From assembly GCA_030765045.1 (NCBI GenBank), contig CM060962.1, positions 145,398,525-145,462,524 of the forward strand: 64,000 nucleotides of DNA. Direction: 5' to 3'. The notes under the pieces are model-generated. The model had not been told where the DNA came from and did not search any database. It worked only from the letters and a program-made list of their open reading frames with translations. A program made the translations under genes and the position numbers. Positions within the stretch are counted from its first letter, which is position 1, and the number at the start of each line of letters is the position of its first letter. Positions 31,681-43,761 of this stretch are shown here, in pieces. This DNA is from Tenodera sinensis. Taxonomy: Eukaryota > Arthropoda > Insecta > Mantodea > Mantidae.

Positions 31681-32972
31681 ATGCCGAAAATAAAACCAAC
31701 TTCGAGTACTACATTAATTTACAGAAAGAGTTTTCGGGTGATTAATAGGGTACTGTTTTGTTGAGCGTGTGAGAAAAATCAAGGGAGTGAGAAAAGATTT
31801 CAAATAGTTCAGCACATAAACACAGCAAAACATAAAGAGAATTTAATCAGAAAACTCGCAAACAAAGAACTTGTTCAAAAAAAGTTAGCAGAATGCTTAG
31901 GAAGTAGGGTTACTGAATTTTCCTATGACCAAGCATTTTTAGCTGCTGATATTCCTTTGTTCAAAATGAATAATCCAACATTTAAAAATTTTCTTGTCAA
32001 GTGCACTCGACAATATGTGCCAGGAGGAAGTACACTGCGTAAGACTTACGTAGGACATTGATACAATAGTGCATTGTCAAACATACAAAATGAATTAGCG
32101 GATCAGTTTGAGTGGTTGTCCTGTTGATGAAACCCCTGTGTCTGAGCGCCGTTCTATTGCTAATATAATCGCGGGTGCTTTAAATAATGAACAAAAGACT
32201 ACATCTTATCTTCTTAATGTGTGCAAATTGTGACAATGTAACTGTGACCCAGTTTGTGATGGACCCTTTAAAATTACTATGGCCATGTGGAATCAAATAC
32301 GACCGGTTACTTTTATTTGTTACTGATGCAGGTACTTATATGGTAAAGTCAGGACAAACTCGGAAAGGTATTTTTCCTAATTATTTCGTATAACTTGTTT
32401 GGAACACGCTCTTCATCGCATTTCTGAGACAATACGTGATTATTTCCCATTGGTAGAGAGATTTGTGTCCAGTACAAAGAGAATTTTTGTTAAATTTCCT
32501 AAAAGAGTTAAGTTGTTTAGATCAACAGCACCTAATATCCGACTTCCTCCTGCACCGGTGTTAACTCGATGGGGAACATGGGTCGATGCAGTTTTATATT
32601 ATGCTGAGCACATAGAACTAGTCGAAGAGGTTGTTAATTCATTGGACTCGAAAGGTGCTTCATCAACAGAAGCTGTGCAAAATATTCTGTCAGGCACTTG
32701 GTTAAAAGAGGATCTTAGTTTTTTCATATCGGCCCATTTTTCTTTCTTACCAACAGCCATAGCGGCATTGGAAGCTGTAGGATCTTCTTTGCATGAATCA
32801 CTTACTGTCTTTGAAAAAACAATATGTGATCTAAGTTCGGTTCCTGGTAGCACAGGACAAAAAGTGAAAGAGGAAGTGAATTATGTAATTTCAAAAAAAT
32901 CTGGTTATGAACAGATGTGCGATATTCGAGACATCCTCGAAAGAAAACCATCTGTCACACCAAGAGACTTGA

Positions 32973-33049
<77 letters not shown>

Positions 33050-33318
33050 TGTGTGTGAAGCAGTTAACATCATTTAAATATGCCCCGATAACATCTTGTG
33101 ACGTGGAGAGAAGTTTTTCATGTTACAAAAGTATTTTGCGAGACAACAGACGATGTTTTACAGTTGAAAATTTGTGCAAAGTGTTGGTTGTGAACTGCAA
33201 ATTTGCAGTTAAGTTAGCAGCGGGACCACTTCTGCTTCAAGCTCTAAGGAATAAGGTAACTTTATTTATTTATATTACACTAACTCGTCTTGTCTACTGC
33301 AAAGGGACATTGTTTTAA
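31681..33318 (+). pseudogene. hAT transposase, second copy, frameshifted by a microsatellite
   Basis: ATG at 31681 (MPKIKPTSS). The N-terminal half has several small indels and stops. A clean frame runs from about 32399 (LEHALHRISETIRDYFPLVE) through RFVSSTKRIF and PPAPVLTRWGTWVDAVLYYA to RKPSVTPRDLTLS. A CT/GT microsatellite at 32972-33056 then shifts the frame. The next frame carries KQLTSFKYAPITSCDVERSF, then SCYKSILRDNRRCFTVENLC, the intact dimerisation domain that copy 1 has lost. Together the copies define the family. Confidence 0.88.
32972..33056. repeat. (CT)n(GT)n microsatellite born inside a transposase ORF
   Basis: The hAT copy 1 has only GACTCTCTCTGTGAAGCAG at this place. Copy 2 has about 30 CT units and 13 GT units between the same flanks (TTGACTCTCTC and GTGAAGCAGTTAACATC). 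The expansion is therefore later than the split of the copies. Confidence 0.95.
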
Positions 33319-33422
33319 TTAAATAGTGCATATTTCTTGGCATATTTTCAAGTTTTAAGAGCATATTTGCATGCATATGTCAGTGTTTTTTAGGGCATGA
33401 ACTTCCGAGCCCTAATTATAAC

Positions 33423-33912
33423 TTAACAAAAAACCTTGCTGTGCATGACCACCGTATGAGGCATACAGGCAATTTGCATCGTTTAAAACTGTTCCAAAAA
33501 GTATGTTACGTACTCTTCTGCAATAAAAATTTATAATAACCTAACATGTTGCCTATGACTACTAGGCAATCCTAATACACACAAAATCTTCAAGAAAGAT
33601 TTAAGGTCATTCTTATATACTCAATCTCCATATACGAGACTATGAAGGAATTCTTTAATATCTTGTCAGCAGGTTATATTCACTACTGAAGCCGAAATTG
33701 TGAACGCCATAATTATGGAAATAATACTGCTTCACGGCAGAATTAAATAATCGAGAAATATTAAAATCGTCGCATGTATAAAGGTACAGACCTGGCAAGA
33801 TTGTTCAGGGTTAAAATTGTGAGAAGGGACACTTAATGTTACAAACAAGTCATTAGAGGCAAGCGTCAGGTAGTCACCCTGATACTTTGTAAGACCAGTT
33901 TTCCTGGAAATC
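33423..33912. other. Unassigned spacer
   Basis: AT-rich; nothing recognised. Confidence 0.35.
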
Positions 33913-34055
33913 GTTTAAAAAAAAAAAAAACATATAAAACAAAAAATAATGATAATACCACAAAAAAAGTTAAAAAAAAAATATATATATATACATAAAA
34001 AAAAAAAAAAAAAAAAAACAAAAAACAAACTAACAACAAAAAATATATATATCCA
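33913..34055. repeat. A-rich / (TA)n low-complexity tract
   Basis: A runs of up to 24 with interspersed ATATATAT, AACAAA and AATAAT. Phe/Ile-rich frames on the minus strand are artefacts. Confidence 0.9.
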
Positions 34056-35660
34056 TATTAATAAGCACATAAACATATTTACACATATTTGACAAACCAA
34101 AATATTTTTGTAAACATAAGACAATCTGCCATACGAACGCGCGCACGTCGAAAGATCTCAGCACAACATAAGCACAGAAACTCAATACTAGGCTTAAGAG
34201 GGTTAAACCCTAAGAAGCCCGGGTATGAAATTCTTCATAACCCAAATTCCAAATTTTATTTATTTATTATGAAATCGTTTAGTACAGGTGTGTTGAACAG
34301 GAAAGCAATGGATGGTCAGGTACGCTTCGGCGAAACCCTGTTGCCACTGGAGAGGTAATTAGAAAGTGAAAGGCAGTCACTTGTCGCCCAGATTCCCGAG
34401 TGAGCAGGTCAGTCGGGACACTTGCCTTCCGGACCACGAGTGTAAGGACACATTAGATTTTACAGTAACCCTCTTCGGTCCTAGTAAAGACACAGTAACG
34501 ACGTAACGTTTCTAATAGCGATCGGCAACTCTCAAGCATTATTTTGATTGAGAATAAGTGTTCCAACGAGAGTTCTGGATTTTATGTGAAAACACTCACG
34601 CATACCCAGAAATTAAGATCCATGCAAAGCAGCCGGAGCAGAAACCACCTGAGAACAGCATTCCTCTTAGGATAGTGGAACGGAGGCGGTGATACCGCGT
34701 CACTACATAGGGCAGATTGCATGTGATGATGATTCACACCTATTCCTTATTACTGACCTACTGCAATGAATACTGTGAAGTTTAGTTTTGAAATAGTGGT
34801 GTTTTACAAATTTGCATTTTTCTTTCTGGTAGGCGTGTATTACCTACTACTCATGATGCATGTTCCGTAATTGTAGGACGAGTTCAATATCCCTGAGCTG
34901 TGCTTATGATGGGATCAAACAAACAGAATCAAAAACAATTTTGACTGGCCAAAAACGATGTATAATTACATCAAATATGATTATTCTAAAAGTATTCCTA
35001 AGTGTTAACACGAAGTGCTATCAGAAAGAGCCTACTTACTGCTGTAAGAATCTAGGAGGTAGTTTTATACACTTAGAAAATGGTCTCAAACAAGACCAAA
35101 AACTAGAAAACTTTAAATGCTTTTTACATAATAACTGACACTAATAGTGGGGTTATAATCACTTCGTAAATAAGGGATTCAAATCTAGCTTAATGCAAAA
35201 TTGCTTAGCATGTGAGATAACAGATTTTAGAATGTTCCTTGTTGTCAACAGTGAAAAGATTTCGAGCACTAGGAAACACAATAAGAAAAATAATTTTAAT
35301 GCAATGCAATGTGTTTAATGTAACACTAACGTGTGTAACTTATTTACCATCTATTTTCATACCTATTCTACAAATTATTCCTCTAAAAGCTTAATTTCTA
35401 AATGCTTCCTCTTAAGTATGATAAATATTTGCTGGCTATGATACCAGTTAGATAATATTTCACTAATGCACATTGTTTAGCCTGATACAACAAACTACCG
35501 TCCACAACGCAGACCAATAGTCACATGCTGGTCATGACACAAAATAATGCTTAGAAGAGCTAATAAATAAATAGCACTTAGTATTTCAAAGAGTAAATAT
35601 GGAAAAATTAGGAAAAAAGGTTTTATAAGCAAGGTTTGTAATGTATTCTGTAAGGTAAAT
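34056..35660. other. Unassigned spacer
   Basis: About 1.6 kb, somewhat GC-richer at 34130-34720, with no recognised coding or repeat signature. Confidence 0.35.
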
Positions 35661-35664
35661 AGCT

Positions 35665-35862
35665 GATTAAGTAACCTTTGCATGGGTTAAAGCAGCCTTG
35701 TCACTAGGCCAAAATTTTACTCCACAGTTCTTTTACATAACTTAAATTTGTTGGCATCTGGCTGTTGGATTTAGTAGGTTTATATTTTATGGTGCTGGGC
35801 TGAGATCAAACCCACAGAAACCCATAGTCTAACTGACTGCACTACCCTGCCAGACAGTACGT
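35665..35862 (-). mobile_element. tRNA-derived SINE remnant, related to 7040-7245
   Basis: Shares CACAGTTCTTTTACATA, a TAAATTTG..GGCATCTGGCTG segment, and a minus-strand B-box-like region (TGGGTTTGATCTC at about 35807-35819) in the same order as the SINE at 7040. More diverged; no clear target duplication. Confidence 0.5.
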
Positions 35863-36755
35863 TATCAAAGATACTTCGGATGTACAGACTTTAGCATATT
35901 TTAAGTTTTCTTACAAGAAATAAATAAAACGTTAACTGTGACCTACCCAATATGGAAATTGCTTTCGAACAGACATTTGAATGCAAATTAGATTTGCATT
36001 TAGTGATTACATATACACATATGTGGCTTACAATGAAGTGTTCATTAATAACTTAAGACACCATTATGGACCCAGCACCTTGAAAGGACTAAACAACTGG
36101 ATAAACCAAAGAATGCAACTGTGACTTACCAATCTGATTGAGACCTAAACATTAAGCGAAATACATACCTAAAAACAAGTTGACTGTTTATAAAACTGAA
36201 ATTTTGTCTCAGATGTCTATCTGATTAAAAAGGCACACATCTCCATTGAAGCTTAAAACTACTTATCCACTGTGAACTGAAAAAAACTTTAATTTCTCCC
36301 ACAGGAATTAAACTCTACAAAGTTTTGGGAAAATCAGCTTCTCTGAATTCTTCTGCTCCAGCAACAGATTACTGTGATTTAATGATGCCCAAAACATTTT
36401 GTTTATAACAATTACGGGTGATAATTTTTTTTGCAAATGCAAAACACGAAATACTCACAAAGACGTGTACTCTTGTGTTTTCAATTTTCATCACCTTCAA
36501 ATCGCTTTCTAATGGGATTTGAAAATACGACAAATGGAAATTTCGTTAAAAATGCAAAAAAATGTATTAAAATATTATATAAATTCAAAATCAACAATTA
36601 TTCAAATTGAACTTTTTTTCTCTTCCTTTTCTCCCAGAAATTTAAACCGAGGAGCTCCTACACACCCTTAGAATGTTTATGATATGTAACTACTGTTATG
36701 AAATGCAGAAAGGTTATGTGAAAAACCAATCAGTAAAATCTGATAATTTCAGTAA
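35863..36755. other. Unassigned spacer
   Basis: AT-rich; nothing recognised. Confidence 0.35.
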
Positions 36756-36769
36756 AATGAACATAATAA

Positions 36770-36931
36770 GAGGTAGAACTGGAACTTAAAAATTCAATGC
36801 CATAGCTGGGATTTGAACCACAGCTGTGGCATTGAATTTTTAAGTTCCAGTTCTACCTCTCAAACATTGCCCACACACGGCTTGTGTGTTTAAAAACACC
36901 AACAGTAAGTTTGTTGGCATAAATAAATAAT
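36770..36931. mobile_element. SINE-like insertion with palindromic 5' end and 14-bp target duplication
   Basis: AATGAACATAATAA occurs at 36756-36769 and again at 36932-36945. The insert starts with a 39-bp arm (36769-36807, GAGGTAGAACTGGAACTTAA), a 14-bp spacer GGGATTTGAACCAC, and the arm inverted (36822-36860, one mismatch). About 70 bp with no inverse partner follow, ending in AAATAAATAA. The spacer inverted is a B-box-like GGTTCAAATCCC. The duplication marks retroposition. Confidence 0.8.
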
Positions 36932-37052
36932 AATGAACATAATAAATGTTACTTCTTTAATTATGACGATTCAAAGGAGTTTAAAAGCAGTTGAAAATCT
37001 GAACTTTTGGGCACAAGGAAGACAATAACAGATGTGATCTCAATGGCAAATG

Positions 37053-37880
37053 TAATTTTTACTTTCTCTACCACATATCTAGTAGGTTAGGAAAGTATTG
37101 CATTCCAAAAACAATACTTGAGAATTTCACTGCAAAATGTTTTGAGCTTCCCCGAGTTAAAAGGCACATTTTTAGGAATGTCTGAATGTCTGAACAGTAT
37201 AACGAAAAGTTGGTTATATACCAAACTTGGTACTGAAGTTCAGCATGTTCCAAGATTGCAACACCAAAGATTTTTTAAAAAATCACAACACTGCATACCA
37301 TACTCTACATGGAAAAAATTTCGAAAATTTTTATTTTCTCAAAAATGGTTCTAACAGTTTTGATTGGCATACCATATATTCAATATATTTTCATGACAAA
37401 TTAAATCCACATCTTTAATTATTTGGAAATAGCCGCAGAAGTATCTTCATTCCAGGCGACTTTTGCATAACTGGTAAACTATAAGAGATAGATAAAATCT
37501 TACTACAGCAAAAATGTAGATCTCATTAAAGCATATAAGTTGTCTTTTTCGTGGAGATAACCATTTTTCAGATATTCCTTGTCTTTGGTTTGAGTTTTCC
37601 ATACTTATACTGTTCTTAAATGGGAAGTTGTTATTCATTATTTACGTTCTAGCCCTGCAGAGAGACTCGAATATCAAAGAGCCACCCTGCTCTTAATAGA
37701 TTTGACCATCATTTAAGCATACAGTATTTCCCTATTCCCAGTTTACCTTTAAGGAAGTACATAATACAATTTTCTACAAGTATTTATATCAATTAACAAG
37801 ACATGAAAAGAAGAATAGGTGTTTAAAACAAAAGTTTGTACAGGATGAACAGAGAAACTCATATGAGTGCACACACCAGA
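37053..37880 (-). repeat. Family X repeat without an expanded microsatellite
   Basis: A complete minus-oriented copy from ACTTTCTCTACCACATATCT to AACTCATATGAGTGCACACA. At the microsatellite site it has only GAATGTCTGAATGTCTGAAC. A second copy follows immediately head-to-tail. Confidence 0.88.
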
Positions 37881-38795
<915 letters not shown>

Positions 38796-38799
38796 AGTA

Positions 38800-39480
38800 G
38801 TGTCGCAAAATGTCTACACTTCTGTACATAATTTATAGGATGAGTTAACTTTCTTCATGCACTGTGCTGAAAAGGCATGCTGGAGAATGGTTATCCACAG
38901 ACATGTTGCAATACATGGACTTCTTCACTTACTGTGAAAATATAAAAAGCTACATTAAAAATATGTTTATGAAGTGTATTGCTTAGATAAAACAAAGGTT
39001 GAGAAGTCACAAACAACAAAATGCAACTATATTTTTTTCTGTCCTTTTTGGAGGGGGGGGGGAGCAAAGATATTGGTAAGCTTTTAATCCTGTCACTTTT
39101 GGCTCAGTAGTGGTTGATCTGAAAAAAAAATTAGGTAAAAATAAAAGATCCCATTTTGGGGGGATTGTTAAAGCGGATATTTCTTTTGAGGGTTAAGAAT
39201 ATTTTAATTGCCAATTGGTACAAATATTGAGAAAAATAATAATGTAGGACTGCCTGTAAATACTGTTAACTATTAAGTTCAAATATCCAACTTTCTCCAC
39301 GTAATTCTGTGATGTATTCTGGTCCTTCCTACAGCATAGATGCTGAAGCATGTTTCTGTAAACAATTTAATTGTAACATGACTTAAGTTTATGTACCTTA
39401 TTTGTATTGTTTTGGTTTTGCATCGGTATAAATCTGTTTTTATTTTCTATAATGCTTACCTATAGTAAAATTAAAATTAC
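38800..39480. other. Unassigned spacer
   Basis: AT-rich with a G run at about 39052-39061. Nothing recognised. Confidence 0.35.
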
Positions 39481-39494
39481 AAAAATATATTAAA

Positions 39495-39579
39495 AAATAT
39501 ATATACAAAAATTAAATACCGAGATTTTATTATAAGTACACATTTTGAGGTCCCCGAATTCCACACAAAGGTTTTAGAA

Positions 39580-39646
<67 letters not shown>

Positions 39647-39655
39647 TGCGCGCGC
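39495..39655 (-). repeat. Family X start fragment with (GT)n microsatellite
   Basis: AAATACCGAGATTTTATTAT, CATTTTGAGGTCCCCGAATT and AGGTTTTAGAAAAG match X up to its microsatellite, here (GT)31 at 39582-39644, after which X similarity stops. Confidence 0.7.
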
Positions 39656-39835
39656 ATGCATTACTGGAAGAAATGTGAAGAAGAAACAGTTGCAAATTCA
39701 AGATGAGGTAGTGGAGCAAATAGATAGCTTTAGATAACCCGGACAATTATTATTTGTAGCAATAATAATACTGTCGCAAAGTCAAACAGAAGCTAATAAT
39801 GATAAAGGAGGCTTGCGAAAGAAAAGGTAATGTAT
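39656..39835 (+). pseudogene. LINE reverse transcriptase fragment
   Basis: KKKQLQIQDEVVEQIDSFR, then a stop and PGQLL; a frameshift; then CRKVKQKLIMIKEACERKR. These match the 'VxxFxYLGSxIxxDGxxxxEIKxRIxMAKEAFxRK' block that follows the catalytic motif in RTE/CR1-type LINEs. About 60 codons only. Confidence 0.6.
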
Positions 39836-40384
39836 CATATATATCGTCGAAGAAATAGTTAACAAAGGCATTAAGTACTTTGTATGGTATTGTATTGTAC
39901 ACTGCAAAAGCTTTGACACTGGAATAAAGAGAGTAAAAACCATTTTAAACGTTTAAAACGTGGATATGTAGAACAACGATGTTAAACTTCACTGGTATAC
40001 ACTACTACTGGCAATTTTACTAACAATTTGTAAATTTCTTGAGATATCTATGTGAAGAATACACAAAGAGAATTTTGTACTTTGAAAATAAATACCAGTT
40101 GGATTGATGCTTGCTCAAATGCATGTAGGTGTATGAAGTTCAATACAGATGACTCCAAATAATGTCCAAAAGCAAACGTTCAGATAACACTTTAAAAGAA
40201 AAATGTTATGTTTTTTTTTTTTGGTTTTTTTTTAGGCTTGGTATCAATACTGACATAAACAAACACATAGTGTGGCTTCAAAGCTACAGTCCTACATGTA
40301 AAGGTTGCATTGCAATATTAATTTTGCCTAAGGACAGAATTCAAATGTTGAATTAACACCATTTTAATGTAATCAGATTAAAAC
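39836..40384. other. Unassigned spacer
   Basis: Nothing recognised. A T-rich run lies at 40210-40232. Confidence 0.35.
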
Positions 40385-43300
40385 ATTTAAATGAGGAGGA
40401 GGAGATGTAGGTTTAAGGGCGCTCAACTACATAGTCATCAGCGCCCTTGAAAAACAATTCATGGCAAAAGCCGATATAAACTTAATAACATAAAATTACT
40501 AGTAAAACTAATATAAATATGCATAACTATACAAAACAGAGTGGCAAAAGCCAGAATTAAAACAAAATGATAAAGATGTCAAAAAACATAAAAAATAGAT
40601 ATCTAAAATTTCAAATCCTTAACTCATGTTACTCTCCGCTAAAACTTAAAAACTCTTTCGACTGTTGTCCCCCAAGTCCTCTGCAAGTCTGGCAGGCAGC
40701 TGCAGAATTTAAAAAGGTAACCATGCCAAAAATTGCAGTGGCCAATGCGCAACCGAGCCATGTTAACCTCCTCGCGACGAGATATGCGAGAGAAAGTTAC
40801 CCAGTTTATCGCAAGTTCTTTCACTTCTCTAAGCTTATTAGCGCAGAGAGCTGCCCACTCTTTGTGCCAGCACGGCAGCACCGCTCTACACAATTCAAGC
40901 CCAAGGTCTTCCGAAGTAACACGAGAAATGGTAATACTGGATTCTGTGGTTACCACTTTTGCTACCAAATCCACCATTTCATTTCCAGGCAAACCTACGT
41001 GACCAGGAATCCATGCACACACCACGTTAACACCAGAAACGTGTAAAACATGAGGGCATCCTGGATACGTTGTACAATAGAATGGGAGTTGTACAGCTCA
41101 CGACGGTTCTGAAGTACACTAAGAAAAACGCTCAAAATCAGACAGTCACCTAATTTACGACCGCAATATAAAATGGCTCGGTATATTGCTTACAGCTCTG
41201 CAGTAAAAATGGAAGTGCTATTATGAAAACCGAATGTATGTAGTCCAGTTCCATAAGCATAAGCACATCCAACACACCTGGTGCTCTTTGATCCGTCGGT
41301 GTAAATAAAACGTCAGTCAGTGTAGTCTGATGGAAAAAAAAAAAAACACGTGCGGATACTACAAGTAGGCATCGTACGCATCCCAAGATCTACATGGGCC
41401 GTGCCCAGGTAACCAAGGGGGGTAGAGCTTCTCGCCCTTGGGAAACATGTTAGGCATTTCAATTGCAAGCTTCCTTAGAAGCTCCTGCAAACGAAAACCC
41501 CCTGGCTTAGGACTAAGGGAGCTTTTCCTATGTCGTTCTCTTAGCGTGGTGGTAAAAAATGAAGCGAACGTCGGGTGCTTAGGTATACGCCTAAGCGCAC
41601 AACCACAATTTGCTAAGAGAATCGCACTCCGATAATGTAGAGGAGGTTCTGCGGATTCGGCGTAAAGGCTCACGGCTGGGCTTGTTGGAAAAGCTCCTAT
41701 TGCCATGTGTATGCCCCTATTATGGAACGCGTCTCATCTTCTCAGCACAGATGGTCCTGCTGACGAATAAACAATACACACATAGTCTAGTTTGGATCAG
41801 ACCAGTGCACGATACATCCGCAGCAAAATTGTCCAATCCACTCCCCACGATTTGCCATTTAGTAGTCGCAAGATATTCAGGGAACGGTCACATCGTGCTC
41901 TTAACTGTGCTATATGCGATGAGCAACTAAGCTTCCCATCCAAGATTAACCCCGGGTAACGCCTCTCATCTGCGAAGGGAAATGAATCTGGACCGAAACG
42001 GAGCGAAGGTAGTAATCGTCTCCTATGGCGCCAGAAATTAACGCAGATTGACCTCTCAGTTGAGAAACGAAAGCCGGTTTTTGAGCTCCATTCACGAAGG
42101 TTGACTAAACATTGCTGCAGGCGCCGTTGTAAAAACGCCGTGCGCTGAGAGGTACAATAGACGGCGAAGTCGTCCACGAATAGGCATGACGTAACTCCAG
42201 GTTGAACGAACACATTTCCAGATGGAGTTAATTGCTATATCAAACAGGGTGACAGTACCGAACCCTGGGGTACTCTCTCCTCCCGAAGAAAAGAATTAGA
42301 AATAACCGAGCAGATCCTTACTCGGAAAAAGCGATCTTTCATAAACTCTTGAATAAACAGCGCTAGGCGTCCTCTACAGTTAAACGGCGTCGTCGAAAAC
42401 CACACTGGATGTTACTCAGGTTGACTTTCTAACCGCCATACCAATCGTCCATTGACCATGCGTTCCATCACCTTGCAAACGCAACTGGTGAGAGAAATAG
42501 GACGACAGCTGGAGGAACGGTGACCATTCCTTCCAGCTTTGAAAATGGGAATAACGGTGGCCTCCCGCCAATTTTCTGGAATTATGTCAACCCAAACACG
42601 ATTATAGACCTCGCGCAGGAACGCCTTTCCTTCATGAGAGAGCTGTTGTAACATTTGTACGTGAATACCGTCTAGTCCTGGTGCTTACAGTCGCGAACAC
42701 GAAACAGAATGTTCTAACTCCGCCATGGTGAAAAGGGGATTGTAATCTTGTACGTTTCTTCAACGAAACGCGAAGCCTGGAGGTTCCACCTGAGTTTTAA
42801 TTGGAAGGAACTCAGGGGAGTAGTATCCGAGCTAGACACTTCAACGAAAGCACTACCAAACGTGTTGGCCACTTCGAATGGATCAACAACAGCTCCTGTA
42901 GCTGTTTTCAAGCCCACAATTGGTGTACGGGTCGATTTACCGGCTGCGCGCCTTAACGTATCCCACACAACCAAGGAAGGTGTATGTCGGTTAAATGAAA
43001 CTATAAATTTGATCCATGATGTCTTTTGCTATTCTTAATGACTATTCTGGACCTCGCGCGCAGTTTCTTGTATTGGATTAGGTTATCCAATGAAGGTTGA
43101 CGCTGAAAAGTCCTAAGAGACGCCTTCGAGCACGAACGGCATTCCGGCATTCTTCCGTCCACCAGGGTGCAGGAAATCGACGGGGATGCGAAGTCCACCG
43201 CGGAATAGATTGTTCAGCAGCAGAGAGAATGCTCTCGGTGACATGCTGCGCCAAATCATTCACTGAGTTGTGCTCGTTGTAAGTAAACACGGCCAACTAG

Positions 43301-43600
43301 GTGTAAAGGTTCCAGTTGGCATGGTCCAAGCGCCATCTAGGCATACGTGTGGGACGTATATCTTGCGTTAAGAGACTAATAAGGCATGGAAAGTTGTCAC
43401 TAGGGTGTAAATCAGAGATGACATTCCATTGTAAGGAGACTGCCAACTGAGGTGAACAAACTGCAAGATCAAGGAGTGAAAAACTGTTGGAGTCAGAAAG
43501 AAATGTAGGCTCTCCAGTGCTGAGGACAGCTAGGTTGTAATTGTCCAAGAAATCGGCGATTAGGTTGTCTGATTTAAAATGAGATCAACAGTCCAATGAT
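40385..43600 (-). mobile_element. I-like LINE with endonuclease, reverse transcriptase and RNase H (5'-truncated, 3.2 kb)
   Basis: Minus-strand domain order is endonuclease C-terminus (43550-43300), linker (43296-42714), reverse transcriptase (42654-41360), RNase H (41320-40900), then a C-terminal region. The 3' end has a hairpin (AAGGGCGCTGATGACTATG, then TAGTTGAGCGCCCTTAAACC, at about 40398-40450 in inverse) followed by a TCCTCCTCC simple tail. The 5' end is lost inside the endonuclease. Confidence 0.85.
40639..43548 (-). pseudogene. I-like LINE polyprotein, multiple stops and frameshifts
   Basis: Endonuclease end: SLLDLAVCSPQLAVSLQWNV then DLHPSDNFPC (usually SDHFP). Reverse transcriptase: ENWREATVIPIFKAGR, SSSCRPISLTSCVCKVMERM, FVDDFAVYCTSQRTAFLQRR with the catalytic VDD, and TSPAVSLYAESAEPPLHYRS. 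RNase H: IYTDGSKSTRCVGCAYAYGT (first acid D) then a stop in AEL-AIYRA, and WIPGHVGLPGNEMVDLVAK. C-terminus: MARLRIGHCNFWHGYLF. Catalytic residues are mostly visible, but at least eight frame breaks make it inactive. Confidence 0.85.
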
Positions 43601-43724
43601 CTCTTGAAGAGGAATGCTGTTGAGGAGCTATACACTATTTATGTAATAGAACAGGAACATTTTGAATGTGATATTTACGAGCCTTAAAATTCCCAATTAT
43701 CTACATTCTGCCAACTCTATGAAA

Positions 43725-43728
<4 letters not shown>

Positions 43729-43758
<30 letters not shown>
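43729..43758. repeat. (TA)n microsatellite
   Basis: About 14 TA units. Confidence 0.95.

Positions 43759-43759
<1 letters not shown>

Positions 43760-43761
<2 letters not shown>

Larger units (their letters stand above)
31127..33414 (+). mobile_element. hAT transposon copy 2 (2.3 kb, complete ends, perfect 8-bp duplication)
   Basis: Ends TAGGGCTAGGAAGTTCATGC and the inverse of TAGGGCTCGGAAGTTCATGC. Flanked by identical ATTATAAC at 31119-31126 and 33415-33422. Same family as 15664-17856 but in the opposite orientation. The perfect duplication implies a younger insertion than copy 1. Confidence 0.95.

Noticed and set aside
33915..34124. Phe/Ile-rich hydrophobic frame as a membrane protein
   Set aside because: It is the inverse reading of an A-rich low-complexity tract.
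43097..43282. Plus-strand frames across 42748-43282
   Set aside because: Opposite-strand shadows of the I-like LINE polyprotein.
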